Origin: SM1-73 sp964588305
GTDB taxonomy: Bacteria > Zixibacteria > MSB-5A5 > SM1-73
Assembly: GCA_964588305.1 (NCBI GenBank)
Contig: CAZPOP010000014.1
Location: 1 to 64,000 of the forward strand
DNA: 64,000 nt
Direction of reading: 5' to 3'
Shown: piece after piece, positions 18,050-26,227 of the stretch
Layout of the letters: every line of letters begins with the position of its first letter
How positions within the stretch are numbered: the stretch's first letter is position 1
Translations under genes and position numbers: made by a program
The notes under the pieces: generated by a model
The model's database searches: none
Told to the model about the DNA's origin: nothing
Seen by the model: the letters and a program-made list of their open reading frames with translations, nothing else

Positions 18050-18379
18050 ATGTTCTGCCCGAATTGCAAATACGAGTATAAACCGGCAATCGAGAAATGC
18101 CCCGATTGCGGAGCTGAGTTGGTGGAAAAGTTGCCGGAGCCAGTGTCAAGAGTCGAAGAGGAATCCAAGTTTGTGTTTCTTTGTACCGCGCAGGATCTGG
18201 TCTATGCCAGTTTGTTAAAAGAGACATTGGAAGCAAACGAGATACCATGCCTGGTCAAAAGCGGGGGAGGGGTAATGACGACTCTGGAACCCCTCTCTGG
18301 TTACGCCAAGATATACGTTCCAGAAGAAAAACACGAAGAGAGCTTAAAGATCAAAGAGCAACTGGAGGAAGATTCATAA
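18050..18379 (+). CDS. Zinc-ribbon plus DUF2007-like protein, copy 1
   Basis: This 109-aa protein starts with a zinc ribbon (FCPNCKYEY ... KCPDCGAEL, four cysteines in two C-x2-C pairs). A DUF2007-type domain follows (VYASLLKETLEANEIPCLVKSGGG ... KIYVPEEKHEESLKI). DUF2007 is described as a putative signal-transducing domain with a ferredoxin-like fold. The ATG at 18050 has GGGGAAGAG upstream. A frame-open TTG at 18008 overlaps gcvPA. A paralogue of the same architecture follows at 18576. Confidence 0.75.
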   Translation: MFCPNCKYEYKPAIEKCPDCGAELVEKLPEPVSRVEEESKFVFLCTAQDLVYASLLKETLEANEIPCLVKSGGGVMTTLEPLSGYAKIYVPEEKHEESLKIKEQLEEDS

Positions 18380-18415
18380 TTGAGGAGGACCTGTCGAGAT
18401 CTGAGGAAAGCCTCC

Positions 18416-18438
18416 GGAGTATCTGCCTTTAGGCAGAA
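18416..18438 (+). repeat. REP-like palindrome, GGAG class
   Basis: GGAG (18416-18419) and T are followed by a 6-bp stem TCTGCC/GGCAGA with an A-A mismatch at its base and loop TTTA. It lies between the two zinc-ribbon paralogues. Confidence 0.6.
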
Positions 18439-18471
18439 ATGCAGACCTGGGATAGAAAAAATATAGATTTT

Positions 18472-18496
18472 GGTTCAGTTGAAGCTGAACACTCCA
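18472..18496 (-). repeat. REP-like palindrome, GGAG class, reverse orientation
   Basis: On the minus strand the GGAG head and T are followed by a stem GTTCAGC/ACTGAAC with loop TTCA. The innermost pair is C-A on this strand but U-G wobble when read on the plus strand. It faces the copy at 18416-18438, forming an inverted pair. Confidence 0.65.
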
Positions 18497-18575
18497 GGGA
18501 GGTTTTTTTGGTGCGTTCGAGGCCTTCATCAAGGGCTCGACACAAGGTTTTTTCGAAAGCTGGGAGAAGAGATTC

Positions 18576-18935
18576 ATGCCGTTTTGTCCATTATGCAAGG
18601 CTGAATACAGTCCGGGAACAAAAAGATGCCCCGACTGCGAATGCGACCTGGTGGAGGAGCTTGCCGAAGAGGAGGAGGCAGAAGACCTGCGAGTGGAGGA
18701 TGAACCTGAGAATTTGGTTCTTTTATACTCCACCCGGAATCGCGTTTACGTGGAGTTTCTGAAAGAGACTTTGGAGAACAGCAACATTCCCTGCTATGTG
18801 AAGTCCTTTGGGAGCTTTTTGGAAGAGGGATTGGGTTATGTTACCAAGGGGAAGAGTGGGTATAAGATTTATGTCCCTGCGGACAAATATGAAGAAAGCG
18901 TGGCCATAAAGGAACAGACGGTGGGCGATCTTTAA
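18576..18935 (+). CDS. Zinc-ribbon plus DUF2007-like protein, copy 2
   Basis: This 119-aa paralogue of the 18050 gene has the same order: zinc ribbon (FCPLCKAEY ... RCPDCECDL), then a run of about ten acidic residues, then a DUF2007-like domain (VYVEFLKETLENSNIPCYVKSFG ... KIYVPADKYEESVAIKEQ). The domains are clearly related, but the linker and the middle loop differ, so the duplication is not recent. The function is unknown. A sensor or adaptor role is a guess based on the domain name only. Confidence 0.75.
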   Translation: MPFCPLCKAEYSPGTKRCPDCECDLVEELAEEEEAEDLRVEDEPENLVLLYSTRNRVYVEFLKETLENSNIPCYVKSFGSFLEEGLGYVTKGKSGYKIYVPADKYEESVAIKEQTVGDL

Positions 18936-18977
18936 GTTTCCCATCAAATCATCTAACTGTTAACGGGAGAGGCACAG

Positions 18978-19832
18978 ATGAGAAAAGAGGTATGGTTGGC
19001 AGCGGTTCTGTTTTGGGCAGTGGTTCTATTTGCCTCGTGCGCCGAGAAGGCACCAGAGGGAATCCAGTGGGCTGCTTCTTTGGATGAGGCCCTTAGAACT
19101 GCTCAGGAACAGGAAAAGCACGTAATCGCCGATTTTTGGTCGGAGGCGTGTACCTGGTGTGATAGGTTGGAGGATTCTACCTTTACTCACCCGGACGTAA
19201 TTGCCCTTTCCGAAGATATGATCTTTGTGAAGGCGGAGGCCAAAGAGGATACCGTCTTGAGGGACCGGTACGAAATAGCCGGTTTCCCCACGGTTATACT
19301 CTTGAAAAGCTCGGGGGAAGAGATAGACAGAATCTACGGCTTTCTCCCGCCCGAGGAATTTGTGTCAACCATTCGGTCCTACCTGCAGGGAAAGGAAACC
19401 TTAGGGGATATAGAGAACAGATTTCGGGCAGATACAACTGACGTGGAGCTGGCCTTTAAGCTGGCGGAGAAATATGAGGCGCGCCGGAAGTATGACCAGG
19501 CTGCTTTGCATTACCAAAACGTGGTAGCTCTGGATCCCGAGGACAATAAGGGGAAATCTCAAGATGCCATGCTTAATCTGGCCTGGCTTGAGATGAGAAA
19601 AAAAGAGTATCTTAAAGCAGTGGATGCATTCAGGAATTTTCTGGAGAAATATCCGGAAAGCGAAATGATCGAAGAGGCCGAGAGATTCATCCCCTATTCT
19701 TATGCCAGGGCTGGTGACACCACCAGGGCCGTCAAGCTTTATGAAAAATTCCTTCAAGACTACCCCAATTCCGAGGACACCATCTGGGTGAGAGAAAGAA
19801 TCGAGGAACTGAAAGAAGGGTCAACGGATTAA
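18978..19832 (+). CDS. Thioredoxin-fold lipoprotein with TPR repeats
   Basis: This 284-aa protein has a lipoprotein signal with lipobox LFAS-C21. A thioredoxin-like domain (about 30-145) follows, with C58-T-W-C61 and the cis-proline segment FPTV. Three TPR-like units (about 150-275) end with a YPNSEDTIWVRERIEEL helix. Such proteins resemble periplasmic thioredoxin_7 family members (DsbD-gamma or YyaL type). It would be anchored in the inner or outer membrane facing the periplasm. The TPRs suggest a client or complex partner. CcdA at 44.1 kb could feed it electrons, which is inference. Confidence 0.8.
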   Translation: MRKEVWLAAVLFWAVVLFASCAEKAPEGIQWAASLDEALRTAQEQEKHVIADFWSEACTWCDRLEDSTFTHPDVIALSEDMIFVKAEAKEDTVLRDRYEIAGFPTVILLKSSGEEIDRIYGFLPPEEFVSTIRSYLQGKETLGDIENRFRADTTDVELAFKLAEKYEARRKYDQAALHYQNVVALDPEDNKGKSQDAMLNLAWLEMRKKEYLKAVDAFRNFLEKYPESEMIEEAERFIPYSYARAGDTTRAVKLYEKFLQDYPNSEDTIWVRERIEELKEGSTD

Positions 19833-19976
19833 GTGGATCGAACGGATCTGAGAGCAAGTATTCGCGAGATATTGTCAGGCAGCGTCGTACGCGCCAGGAC
19901 GCCCTGCGAGATCGTTGGGAAGTCTCGTGCGTTCTTAAAACGCACAAACAAAAGAATTGAGAGTATGAGATAGAAA

Positions 19977-20939
19977 ATGTCGAACGAAAGAGCCAAACCG
20001 TGGTATAAGAGTCCTGCTTGGCCAGGTCTCATAGTAGCCACGTTCGGTGTGGTCACCACTATAATGATATTGATATGTTCGAGTCCACCAGCTGATTTCA
20101 GTGTGTATCTTAATCCTATGGAGGCATCAGTACAACAAGGTGGCTTCCTGACACAGCCGATTGTTACTGTGAAGGGCGTTCACGGGTACAAGCATCAGGT
20201 TAGGCTTAGTGCTTCCGGACAATCTTCTGATATGATCATCACTTTTAATCCTCAGATCGAAAGACCCACCCCGGAATACCACTCAGCGGTAACGATAAGT
20301 GTAAGCCGGGATGTTCCGATGGGCGACTACGCAATAAAGATTAAAGGGACCGGAGCTGATGGAAAAGAGCACACGTGTACATATATTTTAACTGTTAAAC
20401 CAAAGTCTTCAATGACTCCATCGGACACATCTACACTAAAGAAAGTCGTTAATGTTTCGGATGCATTCGCTCCTGGAGGCTGGATGGGTGATTCGGAGGA
20501 TATAACATTGGAGGATGCGTGCACGGACAAGCCCCATTCGGCGCCGGTTTGTATAAAAGTCAGCTATTCCGCGGGTTGTTCACAAGGGAAAAAATGGGCA
20601 GGGATTTATTGGCAATATCCGGATAAGAATTGGGGAAATATGCCTGAGGGGCGAGATTTGACCGGCGCAACAAGATTAACGTTTTGGGCGAAAGGAGAGA
20701 AGGGGGGAGAGAAGGCTGAGTTCAAGGTTGGGGGTATAACCGGTAGATATCCGGATTCCATTCAGCCATCTGTTGCTACAGGCGTCGTGATCCTATCAGA
20801 CGCTTGGCAACAATATGTAATCGATTTAGCTGGTAAGGACTTAAGCCATATTATAGGGGGATTTTGCTGGGTTACCAACAAAAACCAGAATCCCCACGGA
20901 TGCCATATTTACTTAGACGATATAGAGTATGATCCATAG
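19977..20939 (+). CDS. Membrane-anchored protein with C-terminal carbohydrate-binding-like domain
   Basis: This 320-aa protein has a basic cytoplasmic stub, a single membrane helix (about 16-36), an Ig-like beta domain (about 40-135) and a jelly-roll-like domain (about 150-320). The last contains GRDLTGATRLTFWAKGEKGGE, FKVGG and HIYLDDIEYD, features seen in CBM11/CIA30-type galactose-binding-like folds. No catalytic residues are obvious. I do not recognise a named family. The outward-facing part probably binds a glycan. It sits between gcvPA and gcvPB with no functional link visible. A hairpin GTGCGTT/AACGCAC lies just upstream at 19927-19945. Confidence 0.6.
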   Translation: MSNERAKPWYKSPAWPGLIVATFGVVTTIMILICSSPPADFSVYLNPMEASVQQGGFLTQPIVTVKGVHGYKHQVRLSASGQSSDMIITFNPQIERPTPEYHSAVTISVSRDVPMGDYAIKIKGTGADGKEHTCTYILTVKPKSSMTPSDTSTLKKVVNVSDAFAPGGWMGDSEDITLEDACTDKPHSAPVCIKVSYSAGCSQGKKWAGIYWQYPDKNWGNMPEGRDLTGATRLTFWAKGEKGGEKAEFKVGGITGRYPDSIQPSVATGVVILSDAWQQYVIDLAGKDLSHIIGGFCWVTNKNQNPHGCHIYLDDIEYDP

Positions 20940-20980
20940 GAACCCGTCAGACGAAATCTCAATCGGGAAATCTTAAGGAA

Positions 20981-22441
20981 ATGAGCGAAAAACTGATATT
21001 TGAACTCTCTTCCCCCGGAAGAACGGGATACTCCTTGCCCCCACTGGATGTACCTGAAAGGGACCTGGAGGAGTTGTTGCCCAAAGAAAAGCTGAGGGAA
21101 AAGGAACCTCTTTTGCCGGAGGTCAGCGAGGTGGATGTGGTCAGGCATTTCGTCAGACTCTCCGTCATGAACCACCATGTAGACAAGGGGTTTTATCCTC
21201 TGGGCTCGTGTACCATGAAGTATAATCCCAAGATAAATGAGACGCTTTCGCGCCTTCCCGGATTTTTGTACCTTCATCCTCATCAAACTGAGGAAACCTG
21301 CCAGGGTGCGCTTGAGTTGATGTTTGAATTGGGAGAGTACCTCACAGAGATCGGGGGGATGGATGAGATAACCCTGCAGCCCTCGGCTGGAGCGCAAGGA
21401 GAACTGACCGGTTTGTTGATGGTACGCGCTTATCATAAGAAAAACGGGAATCCCAGATCCAAGATCATCATCCCCGACTCAGCTCACGGCACCAATCCCG
21501 CCTCCGTGGTGACGGCCGGTTACACCACGGTTCAGATCAAATCCAATGAAAGGGGTCTGGTTGATCTAGAGGAGTTGAAGAAGGCAATGGATGAAGAGGT
21601 GGCGGCTTTGATGCTGACCAATCCCAACACCTTGGGGCTTTTTGAATCTCAGATATTGGAGATATCCAAGGTAGTTCACGACGCGGGAGCGCTTCTTTAC
21701 ATGGACGGCGCAAATCTGAATGCTATGATGGGAATAGCCAGGCCGGGAGACATGGGATTCGACGTGGTTCACTTCAACCTGCACAAGACCTTCTCCACGC
21801 CTCATGGCGGCGGAGGCCCAGGCTCAGGACCGGTCGGCGTGAAAAAGAATTTAGCTCCCTTTCTTCCCGTCCCGATGGTGGCCAAAAGAACAAATAGGAA
21901 GGGACTTGAAGAATATCACCTTGATTCCAAGCGTCCAGATTCGATCGGCAGGATGCACGGCTTCTATGGAAATTTCGGGGTGCTGGTGAAAGCTTTCTGC
22001 TACATCAGGCAAAACGGGGCTGTCGGCTTAAGGGAGGTCAGTGAGAATGCGGTGATCAACGCCAATTATCTGAAGGAAAGCCTGAAAGATCACTATCACC
22101 TTCCCTATCCCAATCATTGTCAGCACGAGGTGGTTTTGTCCGGGATAAAGCAGAAAGCCAAAGGCGTCAGGACGTTGGACATCGCCAAGAGGCTCTTGGA
22201 TTTCGGAATGCACGCACCTACGGTTTACTTCCCTCTGATCGTTCCGGAAGCCTTGATGATAGAGCCGACGGAGACAGAAAGCAGGGAGAGCTTGGATGAG
22301 TTTATCCAGGCTATGATTCAGATCGCAAAAGAAGCAAAAGAGAATCCCGAGATAATCACCTCTGCTCCGCACGATACTCCGGTCACCCGACTGGATGAGG
22401 GCAAGGCGGCCAGGGATTTGGACGTGAGATGGAAGGGTTAG
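20981..22441 (+). CDS. gcvPB: Glycine dehydrogenase (decarboxylating) subunit 2
   Basis: This 486-aa protein matches the C-terminal half of the split P-protein. The PLP-binding lysine is K269 in HKTFSTPHGGGGPG. The segments LGSCTMKYNPK, QPSAGAQGELTGL and DSAHGTNPASV are all present. AAGGAA precedes the ATG. It works with GcvPA (16671-18011). A GC-rich hairpin CCCGGC/GCCGGG lies in the gap after the gene without a T tract. Confidence 0.95.
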   Translation: MSEKLIFELSSPGRTGYSLPPLDVPERDLEELLPKEKLREKEPLLPEVSEVDVVRHFVRLSVMNHHVDKGFYPLGSCTMKYNPKINETLSRLPGFLYLHPHQTEETCQGALELMFELGEYLTEIGGMDEITLQPSAGAQGELTGLLMVRAYHKKNGNPRSKIIIPDSAHGTNPASVVTAGYTTVQIKSNERGLVDLEELKKAMDEEVAALMLTNPNTLGLFESQILEISKVVHDAGALLYMDGANLNAMMGIARPGDMGFDVVHFNLHKTFSTPHGGGGPGSGPVGVKKNLAPFLPVPMVAKRTNRKGLEEYHLDSKRPDSIGRMHGFYGNFGVLVKAFCYIRQNGAVGLREVSENAVINANYLKESLKDHYHLPYPNHCQHEVVLSGIKQKAKGVRTLDIAKRLLDFGMHAPTVYFPLIVPEALMIEPTETESRESLDEFIQAMIQIAKEAKENPEIITSAPHDTPVTRLDEGKAARDLDVRWKG

Positions 22442-22651
22442 GATCCTTCATCGCATTGGTTTAACCTCATCCCCTGTCTTCCCGTCTACACTGAGCGGAG
22501 GAGGTAGAAGAACGAGAGAGCTTTCTCCCCGGCTGTATGAGCCGGGTCAAATCCGAAGTTCCATAGCATACTTCTAAGTATCTGATAAGAGTTGCTGGGC
22601 TGTAGTTCTCAGCCGGCGCAGATGAAAAGGGTCAGGAGAAAGGAGGATCTC

Positions 22652-22957
22652 ATGTTGGTCTCCTTCAGTATTTTTCCTTTGGATAAAGGCGTGTCAGTTG
22701 GGAAGTATGTGGCAAAAATGATTGATATCGTCGACAGGAGCGGTCTGTCTTATCGCACCTCCGCCATGAGTACGGTGGTGGAGGGGAGTTGGGACAGCGT
22801 TTTCAAGGTGATCAAAAAATGCCACCAGACACTCATGAAGAACTGCAAAAGAGTCTATGTGGTGATAACCATCGACGACCGGAAAGGGGCAAGAAACAGA
22901 CTAAAGGGCAAGGTGGATAGGGTTGAACAGGTACTGAAAAGGAAGATCAGCAGATGA
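22652..22957 (+). CDS. MTH1187/YkoF-like thiamine-binding protein
   Basis: This 101-aa protein of the DUF77 family contains LVSFSIFPLDKG, YRTSAMSTVVEG and VYVVITIDDRKG, covering the ferredoxin-like fold. Family members bind thiamine or related small molecules. The ATG at 22652 has AAGGAGG; the open extension back to 22592 lacks a ribosome-binding site. It overlaps cutA by four bases. I looked for a TPP riboswitch upstream and do not see one. Confidence 0.85.
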   Translation: MLVSFSIFPLDKGVSVGKYVAKMIDIVDRSGLSYRTSAMSTVVEGSWDSVFKVIKKCHQTLMKNCKRVYVVITIDDRKGARNRLKGKVDRVEQVLKRKISR

Positions 22958-23271
22958 CGGATTACATAGTCGTCTTTGTGACCGCAGCATCCGAGAAGGA
23001 AGGGGAGAGGATCGCCCAGGCTTTACTGAAAGAGAGATTAGCTGCCTGTGTCAATATCGTTCCCGGGTTGAAATCCGTGTTTCGCTGGAAAGGAAAGATC
23101 AGCACGGAAGAAGAAGTTCTGTTGCTGATAAAAACTAAGGATACGCTTTTTGAGAAGCTCAAAAAACGGGTGATCGAGCTTCACAGTTACGAGGTTCCGG
23201 AGGTTATTGCATTAGGTATCCTGGCTGGCAACGAGAAATACCTGGATTGGTTAAAAAAGGAGATGGAGTAA
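22954..23271 (+). CDS. cutA: CutA1 divalent-ion tolerance protein
   Basis: At 105 aa this is the normal CutA length. It has VFVTAASEKEGERIAQALLKERLAACVN, then FRWKGKISTEEE and ELHSYEVPEVIAL, the CutA1 signature. It would form a trimer with a ferredoxin-like fold, similar to GlnB. The role in copper tolerance is debated in the literature. It is coupled to the thiamine-binding gene, and a REP element follows 51 bases after the stop. Confidence 0.93.
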   Translation: MTDYIVVFVTAASEKEGERIAQALLKERLAACVNIVPGLKSVFRWKGKISTEEEVLLLIKTKDTLFEKLKKRVIELHSYEVPEVIALGILAGNEKYLDWLKKEME

Positions 23272-23322
23272 AGGAGGCCCTTAAAGATTCAAATGGGGTT
23301 CCCCTGAAGAGAAGGGTTTATC

Positions 23323-23346
23323 TGGAGTGTCAAGCTTTAGCTTGAC
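23323..23346 (+). repeat. REP-like palindrome, GGAG class
   Basis: GGAG and T are followed by a 7-bp stem GTCAAGC/GCTTGAC with loop TTTA. This is the cleanest copy of the family in the window. Confidence 0.75.
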
Positions 23347-23424
23347 TTAGAATCTATTGAAACAGAAGGAAGTTTCATATGGTTCAGCTGATGACTTTTG
23401 AATAATTGTTCACTACGTTAGGGT

Positions 23425-23472
23425 GGGGGTTGCACCCCCCCTTATCACGGACAGGGGTACAACCCCTGTCCG
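23425..23472. repeat. Two adjacent G/C-rich palindromes
   Basis: GGGGGT/ACCCCC with loop TGC (23425-23439) is followed by an 11-bp perfect stem CGGACAGGGGT/ACCCCTGTCCG with loop ACA (23448-23472). They lie directly before the PPC-domain gene and resemble the palindromes at 33237-33262 and 33348-33371. Confidence 0.65.
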
Positions 23473-23489
23473 AACTAGGGAGTAAGAAA

Positions 23490-23909
23490 ATGTATTTCAG
23501 AAAGATTCAAAATGGTTATCTGGTAAGGCTGGTCAAAGGGGAAGAGGTGATAGAGGCTTTGGCTTCTTTTGTGGAGAAGCAAAATATCCTGGGCGGTTTC
23601 GTTTTTGGACTAGGGGCGTTTAGGGATTTGAGTTTGGGGTTCTATGATTCAGAAAAGAAGGAATACGTGAAGAAGCTCATCAAAGAGGATTTGGAATTTG
23701 GGAACCTTACCGGAAGCATTGCTTATGTGGAAGGCAAACCTTTCGTGCATGCCCACGTGAGTGCGGCAGGTTCCGACATGAAGGCATTCTGCGGACACCT
23801 TTTCTCTGCCATCATATCCGGTACCGGCGAATTTCTGATCATTCCATCGGAGACAAAGGTGGAGAGGAAACCCGACGCGGAGACGGGATTGAAGCTTCTG
23901 GATCTGTGA
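23490..23909 (+). CDS. PPC/DUF296 domain protein
   Basis: This 139-aa protein matches the PPC (plants and prokaryotes conserved, PF03479) domain: GGFVFGLGAFRDLSLGFYD, then PFVHAHVSAAGSDMKAFCGHL. In bacteria it is usually a stand-alone trimeric protein, often annotated as DNA-binding, with conserved His residues for metal. The ATG at 23490 has GGGAG upstream. A longer frame starting at 23406 runs through the palindromes and is not believable. Confidence 0.82.
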   Translation: MYFRKIQNGYLVRLVKGEEVIEALASFVEKQNILGGFVFGLGAFRDLSLGFYDSEKKEYVKKLIKEDLEFGNLTGSIAYVEGKPFVHAHVSAAGSDMKAFCGHLFSAIISGTGEFLIIPSETKVERKPDAETGLKLLDL

Positions 23910-24000
23910 TCTCACTAATGCAAGGACAATAGATGAATTTCGCACCCCCTCGCCCCAACCATCTCCCCCAGGGGGTGTGTCATAATCATGATTTGACTTT

Positions 24001-24075
24001 GTAGCCGTAATCTTCAGATTGCGTAAGCTATTGGAATTGAACAAACGGTTTTCGCAGACTGAAGTCTGCGGCTAC
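24001..24075. repeat. BIME-like pair of GTAG-class REP elements
   Basis: The forward copy at 24001-24023 has GTAG, C, then stem CGTAATC/GATTGCG with one T-G wobble and loop TTCA. The reverse copy at 24053-24075 has a 7-bp stem CGCAGAC/GTCTGCG with the same loop and ends in CTAC. The heads point outward and the copies are 29 bases apart. The pair lies between the PPC gene and the SAM hydrolase gene. Confidence 0.7.
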
Positions 24076-24128
24076 AGAAAACCGAATTATGACGCAGTCT
24101 CCCAGAGGAGAGGGGAGTTCATAGGTAG

Positions 24129-24911
24129 ATGAAGAAAAAGATAATCACACTGCTTACTGATTTCGGCACCAGGGATGGTTACATAGGTGCGGTCAAAGGG
24201 GTGATCAAAAGGATTAACCCTCAAGCTGAGATCGTGGACGTCACACATGAGGTTGAGTCGTATGATGTTTTGGGCGCTGCTTTTGCCCTGGACAATTCTT
24301 ACAGATATTTTCCCGAAGGAACGATTCATCTGGCAGTGGTGGATCCGGGAGTGGGGAGCTTGCGCCAGCCCATTTTGATTAGAACCAAAGATTTCTTTTT
24401 TGTGGGCCCGGATAACGGAATATTCAGCTTCGTATATCGAAGACAAGATTTAACTGACGTGGTAGTGATTTCCAACAAAAAGTATTTCCTGGCTGAGTTG
24501 TCCAGGACTTTTCATGCCAGAGACATCTTCGCCCCGGTGGCTGCTTATCTCTCCTTAGGAGTCGAAACTGATGAGTTCGGATCACCTGCAAAGGAATGCA
24601 TGAAACTTATCATTCCTGAGCCGGAATCAAAGGGGAAAAGCCTAAAGGGTGCGGTTATTCACATCGACCGCTTCGGCAACCTGATCACCAACGTGACAGC
24701 TGCTCTTCTGAGAAAAAAGAAGAATGCAGATATAGTTGTCGGGAAGAGAAGGAAAAAAGGGGTAAGCCGATCGTATTTTGAAATCCAAGAGCGAAAATTA
24801 GGTACCCTTGTTGGAAGTTCCGGCTTTCTGGAGTTGGCGGTCAATCAAGGCAGCGCACAGGTGCTGTCGAAAGCGAAAGTGGGAGAAGGAATAAAAATCG
24901 ATTTCGAATAA
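24129..24911 (+). CDS. SAM hydrolase (SAM hydroxide adenosyltransferase) family
   Basis: This 260-aa DUF62 protein contains LLTDFGTRDGYIGAVKGVI near the N-terminus, then VVDPGVGS, FFVGPDNGIFS and FHARDIFAPVAAYL. It also has IDRFGNLITN in the C-terminal domain. The family hydrolyses S-adenosylmethionine to adenosine and methionine using an Asp and His-activated water. Homologues include the fluorinase and chlorinase, but this is the common hydrolase branch by length and motifs. An ATG start is used; the Shine-Dalgarno is weak. The dCMP deaminase gene follows after 17 bases. Confidence 0.9.
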   Translation: MKKKIITLLTDFGTRDGYIGAVKGVIKRINPQAEIVDVTHEVESYDVLGAAFALDNSYRYFPEGTIHLAVVDPGVGSLRQPILIRTKDFFFVGPDNGIFSFVYRRQDLTDVVVISNKKYFLAELSRTFHARDIFAPVAAYLSLGVETDEFGSPAKECMKLIIPEPESKGKSLKGAVIHIDRFGNLITNVTAALLRKKKNADIVVGKRRKKGVSRSYFEIQERKLGTLVGSSGFLELAVNQGSAQVLSKAKVGEGIKIDFE

Positions 24912-24928
24912 AAGGAAAAAAACTGACA

Positions 24929-25423
24929 TTGGCCCAGCTAAGAAGCAAGACCAAGCAAGCACAGATCAACCGGAAAAGGACCCGACCCTCCTGGGACGAG
25001 TATTTCATGAAGATGGCCGAACTGGCGGCTACCCGCTCCACCTGTTTAAGACGACAGGTGGGAGCAGTTATTGTGAAGGACAAAAGAATACTGGCGACCG
25101 GATACAACGGAGCTCCGTCCGGGCTTAGGCATTGTCTGGACATCGGTTGTCTGAGAGACAAACTGGGTATTCCTTCAGGAGAAAGGCACGAGCTGTGCAG
25201 GGCCACCCATGCCGAGCAGAATGCCATCGTTCAGGCGGCTCTGTTTGGAGTAAGCATAAAAGACAGCACTCTATACTCTACCACCCATCCATGTATCTTA
25301 TGCACGAAGTTGATCATCAACGCCGGGATAAAAAAGATAACGATTAAAGACGGTTATCCGGACGAGATGTCGAGAGAGATGCTGAAAGAGGCGGGAGTTG
25401 AAATTCGGATTTTCAAAAGTTAG
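24929..25423 (+). CDS. dCMP deaminase
   Basis: This 164-aa zinc deaminase has the catalytic HAE motif (THAEQNAIVQA) and the zinc pair PCILC. The ATGYNGAPSGLRHCLDIGCLRD stretch is typical of ComEB/dCMP deaminase. It converts dCMP to dUMP for thymidylate synthesis. The start is TTG at 24929. nrdR follows, which puts two deoxynucleotide-pool genes together. A GC-rich palindrome separates them. Confidence 0.92.
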   Translation: MAQLRSKTKQAQINRKRTRPSWDEYFMKMAELAATRSTCLRRQVGAVIVKDKRILATGYNGAPSGLRHCLDIGCLRDKLGIPSGERHELCRATHAEQNAIVQAALFGVSIKDSTLYSTTHPCILCTKLIINAGIKKITIKDGYPDEMSREMLKEAGVEIRIFKS

Positions 25424-25430
25424 AAAGTTA

Positions 25431-25460
25431 GTCCGCCGAAGGCGGATCCGCCTTCGGCGG
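25431..25460. repeat. 30-bp perfect palindrome
   Basis: Bases 25431-25460 are fully self-complementary. Each half also folds alone (TCCGCC, three bases, GGCGGA). No T tract follows. It resembles the stem at 41384-41400 and may be a mobile palindrome or a transcript-stabilising hairpin. Confidence 0.6.
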
Positions 25461-25529
25461 AAAGGTTAAAAGGTTGGAAGGTTAAAAGGTTTCAAGGCCT
25501 GAAGGCCACCGGGAAAAGCGAGGGAAGAT

Positions 25530-25979
25530 ATGAAATGCCCTTTTTGCGGACAGGAAAAAGATAGGGTGGTTGATTCAAGACCCTCCCACGATGGAAGATC
25601 GGTGAGGAGAAGAAGAGAATGCGAATCCTGCGGCAAGCGCTTTACCACTTATGAATACATTGAAGACGTTCCGTTAACGGTTATGAAAAGTGACGGCAGG
25701 AGGGAACCTTTCGACAGGCAGAAACTTCAACGGGGAATCGAGCTTGCCTGTAAAAAGCGCCCCATCAGTTCCAAGAAGATAGCGTCCATAGTGGAGGAGA
25801 TAGAGGAGGAATTGCAGAATCTTTCCAAAACCGAGATCACCAGCAAGGCGGTGGGAGAGACGGTGATGAGCAAACTGAAGGATTTAGACGAGGTGGCTTA
25901 CGTCAGGTTTGCTTCGGTATATCACAAGTTCAAAGACATAAATGAATTCATGAACGAGCTCAAGAATCTTTTGGGATAG
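25530..25979 (+). CDS. nrdR: Transcriptional repressor NrdR
   Basis: At 149 aa this is a full-length NrdR. It has a zinc ribbon at the N-terminus (CPFCGQE ... CESCGKRFTTYE) and an ATP-cone domain (VMKSDGRREPFDRQKLQRG). It represses ribonucleotide reductase genes by binding NrdR boxes in response to dATP/ATP. No ribonucleotide reductase gene is in the window. GAGGGAAG precedes the ATG. Confidence 0.95.
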   Translation: MKCPFCGQEKDRVVDSRPSHDGRSVRRRRECESCGKRFTTYEYIEDVPLTVMKSDGRREPFDRQKLQRGIELACKKRPISSKKIASIVEEIEEELQNLSKTEITSKAVGETVMSKLKDLDEVAYVRFASVYHKFKDINEFMNELKNLLG

Positions 25980-26117
25980 TGGTTGCAGAAGGAAAGATTT
26001 GTAATCCCCCTGTAATCCCTCTTTTTCAAACGGGGATTTTGAAAAAGATAAAGCTCCTTTTATCGTTTGTTTTTTTGCTGTCGGTGTTTTTCACTATCGG
26101 GAAATGCGCAGCTATTA

Positions 26118-26215
26118 ACCTCACCCCTTTAGTCCCCCTCTCCACACTTGTGGAGAGGGGGAAAACGGGGGAGAGGTTTTTTGCGGGCGGGGCAATTGCC
26201 CCGCCCGATTAATTT
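26118..26215. terminator. C-rich dispersed repeat plus palindromic terminator between convergent genes
   Basis: Bases 26118-26180 form a nested hairpin: a 12-bp stem CCCCCTCTCCAC/GTGGAGAGGGGG with loop ACTT, inside outer arms AACCTC/GAGGTT, followed by six T. A second perfect 11-bp palindrome, GGGCGGGGCAA/TTGCCCCGCCC, lies at 26185-26206, followed by GATTAATTTT. nrdR and the FG-GAP gene converge here. The first hairpin is a copy of the element at 57942-58003. Confidence 0.65.
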
Positions 26216-26227
26216 TACGATTTCGTT

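Noticed and set aside
22442..22651. TPP riboswitch before the thiamine-binding protein gene
   Set aside because: No CTGAGA core or the other conserved thi-box segments are present. Only unrelated GC hairpins are seen.
25979..26212. 77-codon plus-strand ORF after nrdR
   Set aside because: It runs through the C-rich repeat and terminator palindromes, has no ribosome-binding site and no recognisable domain.
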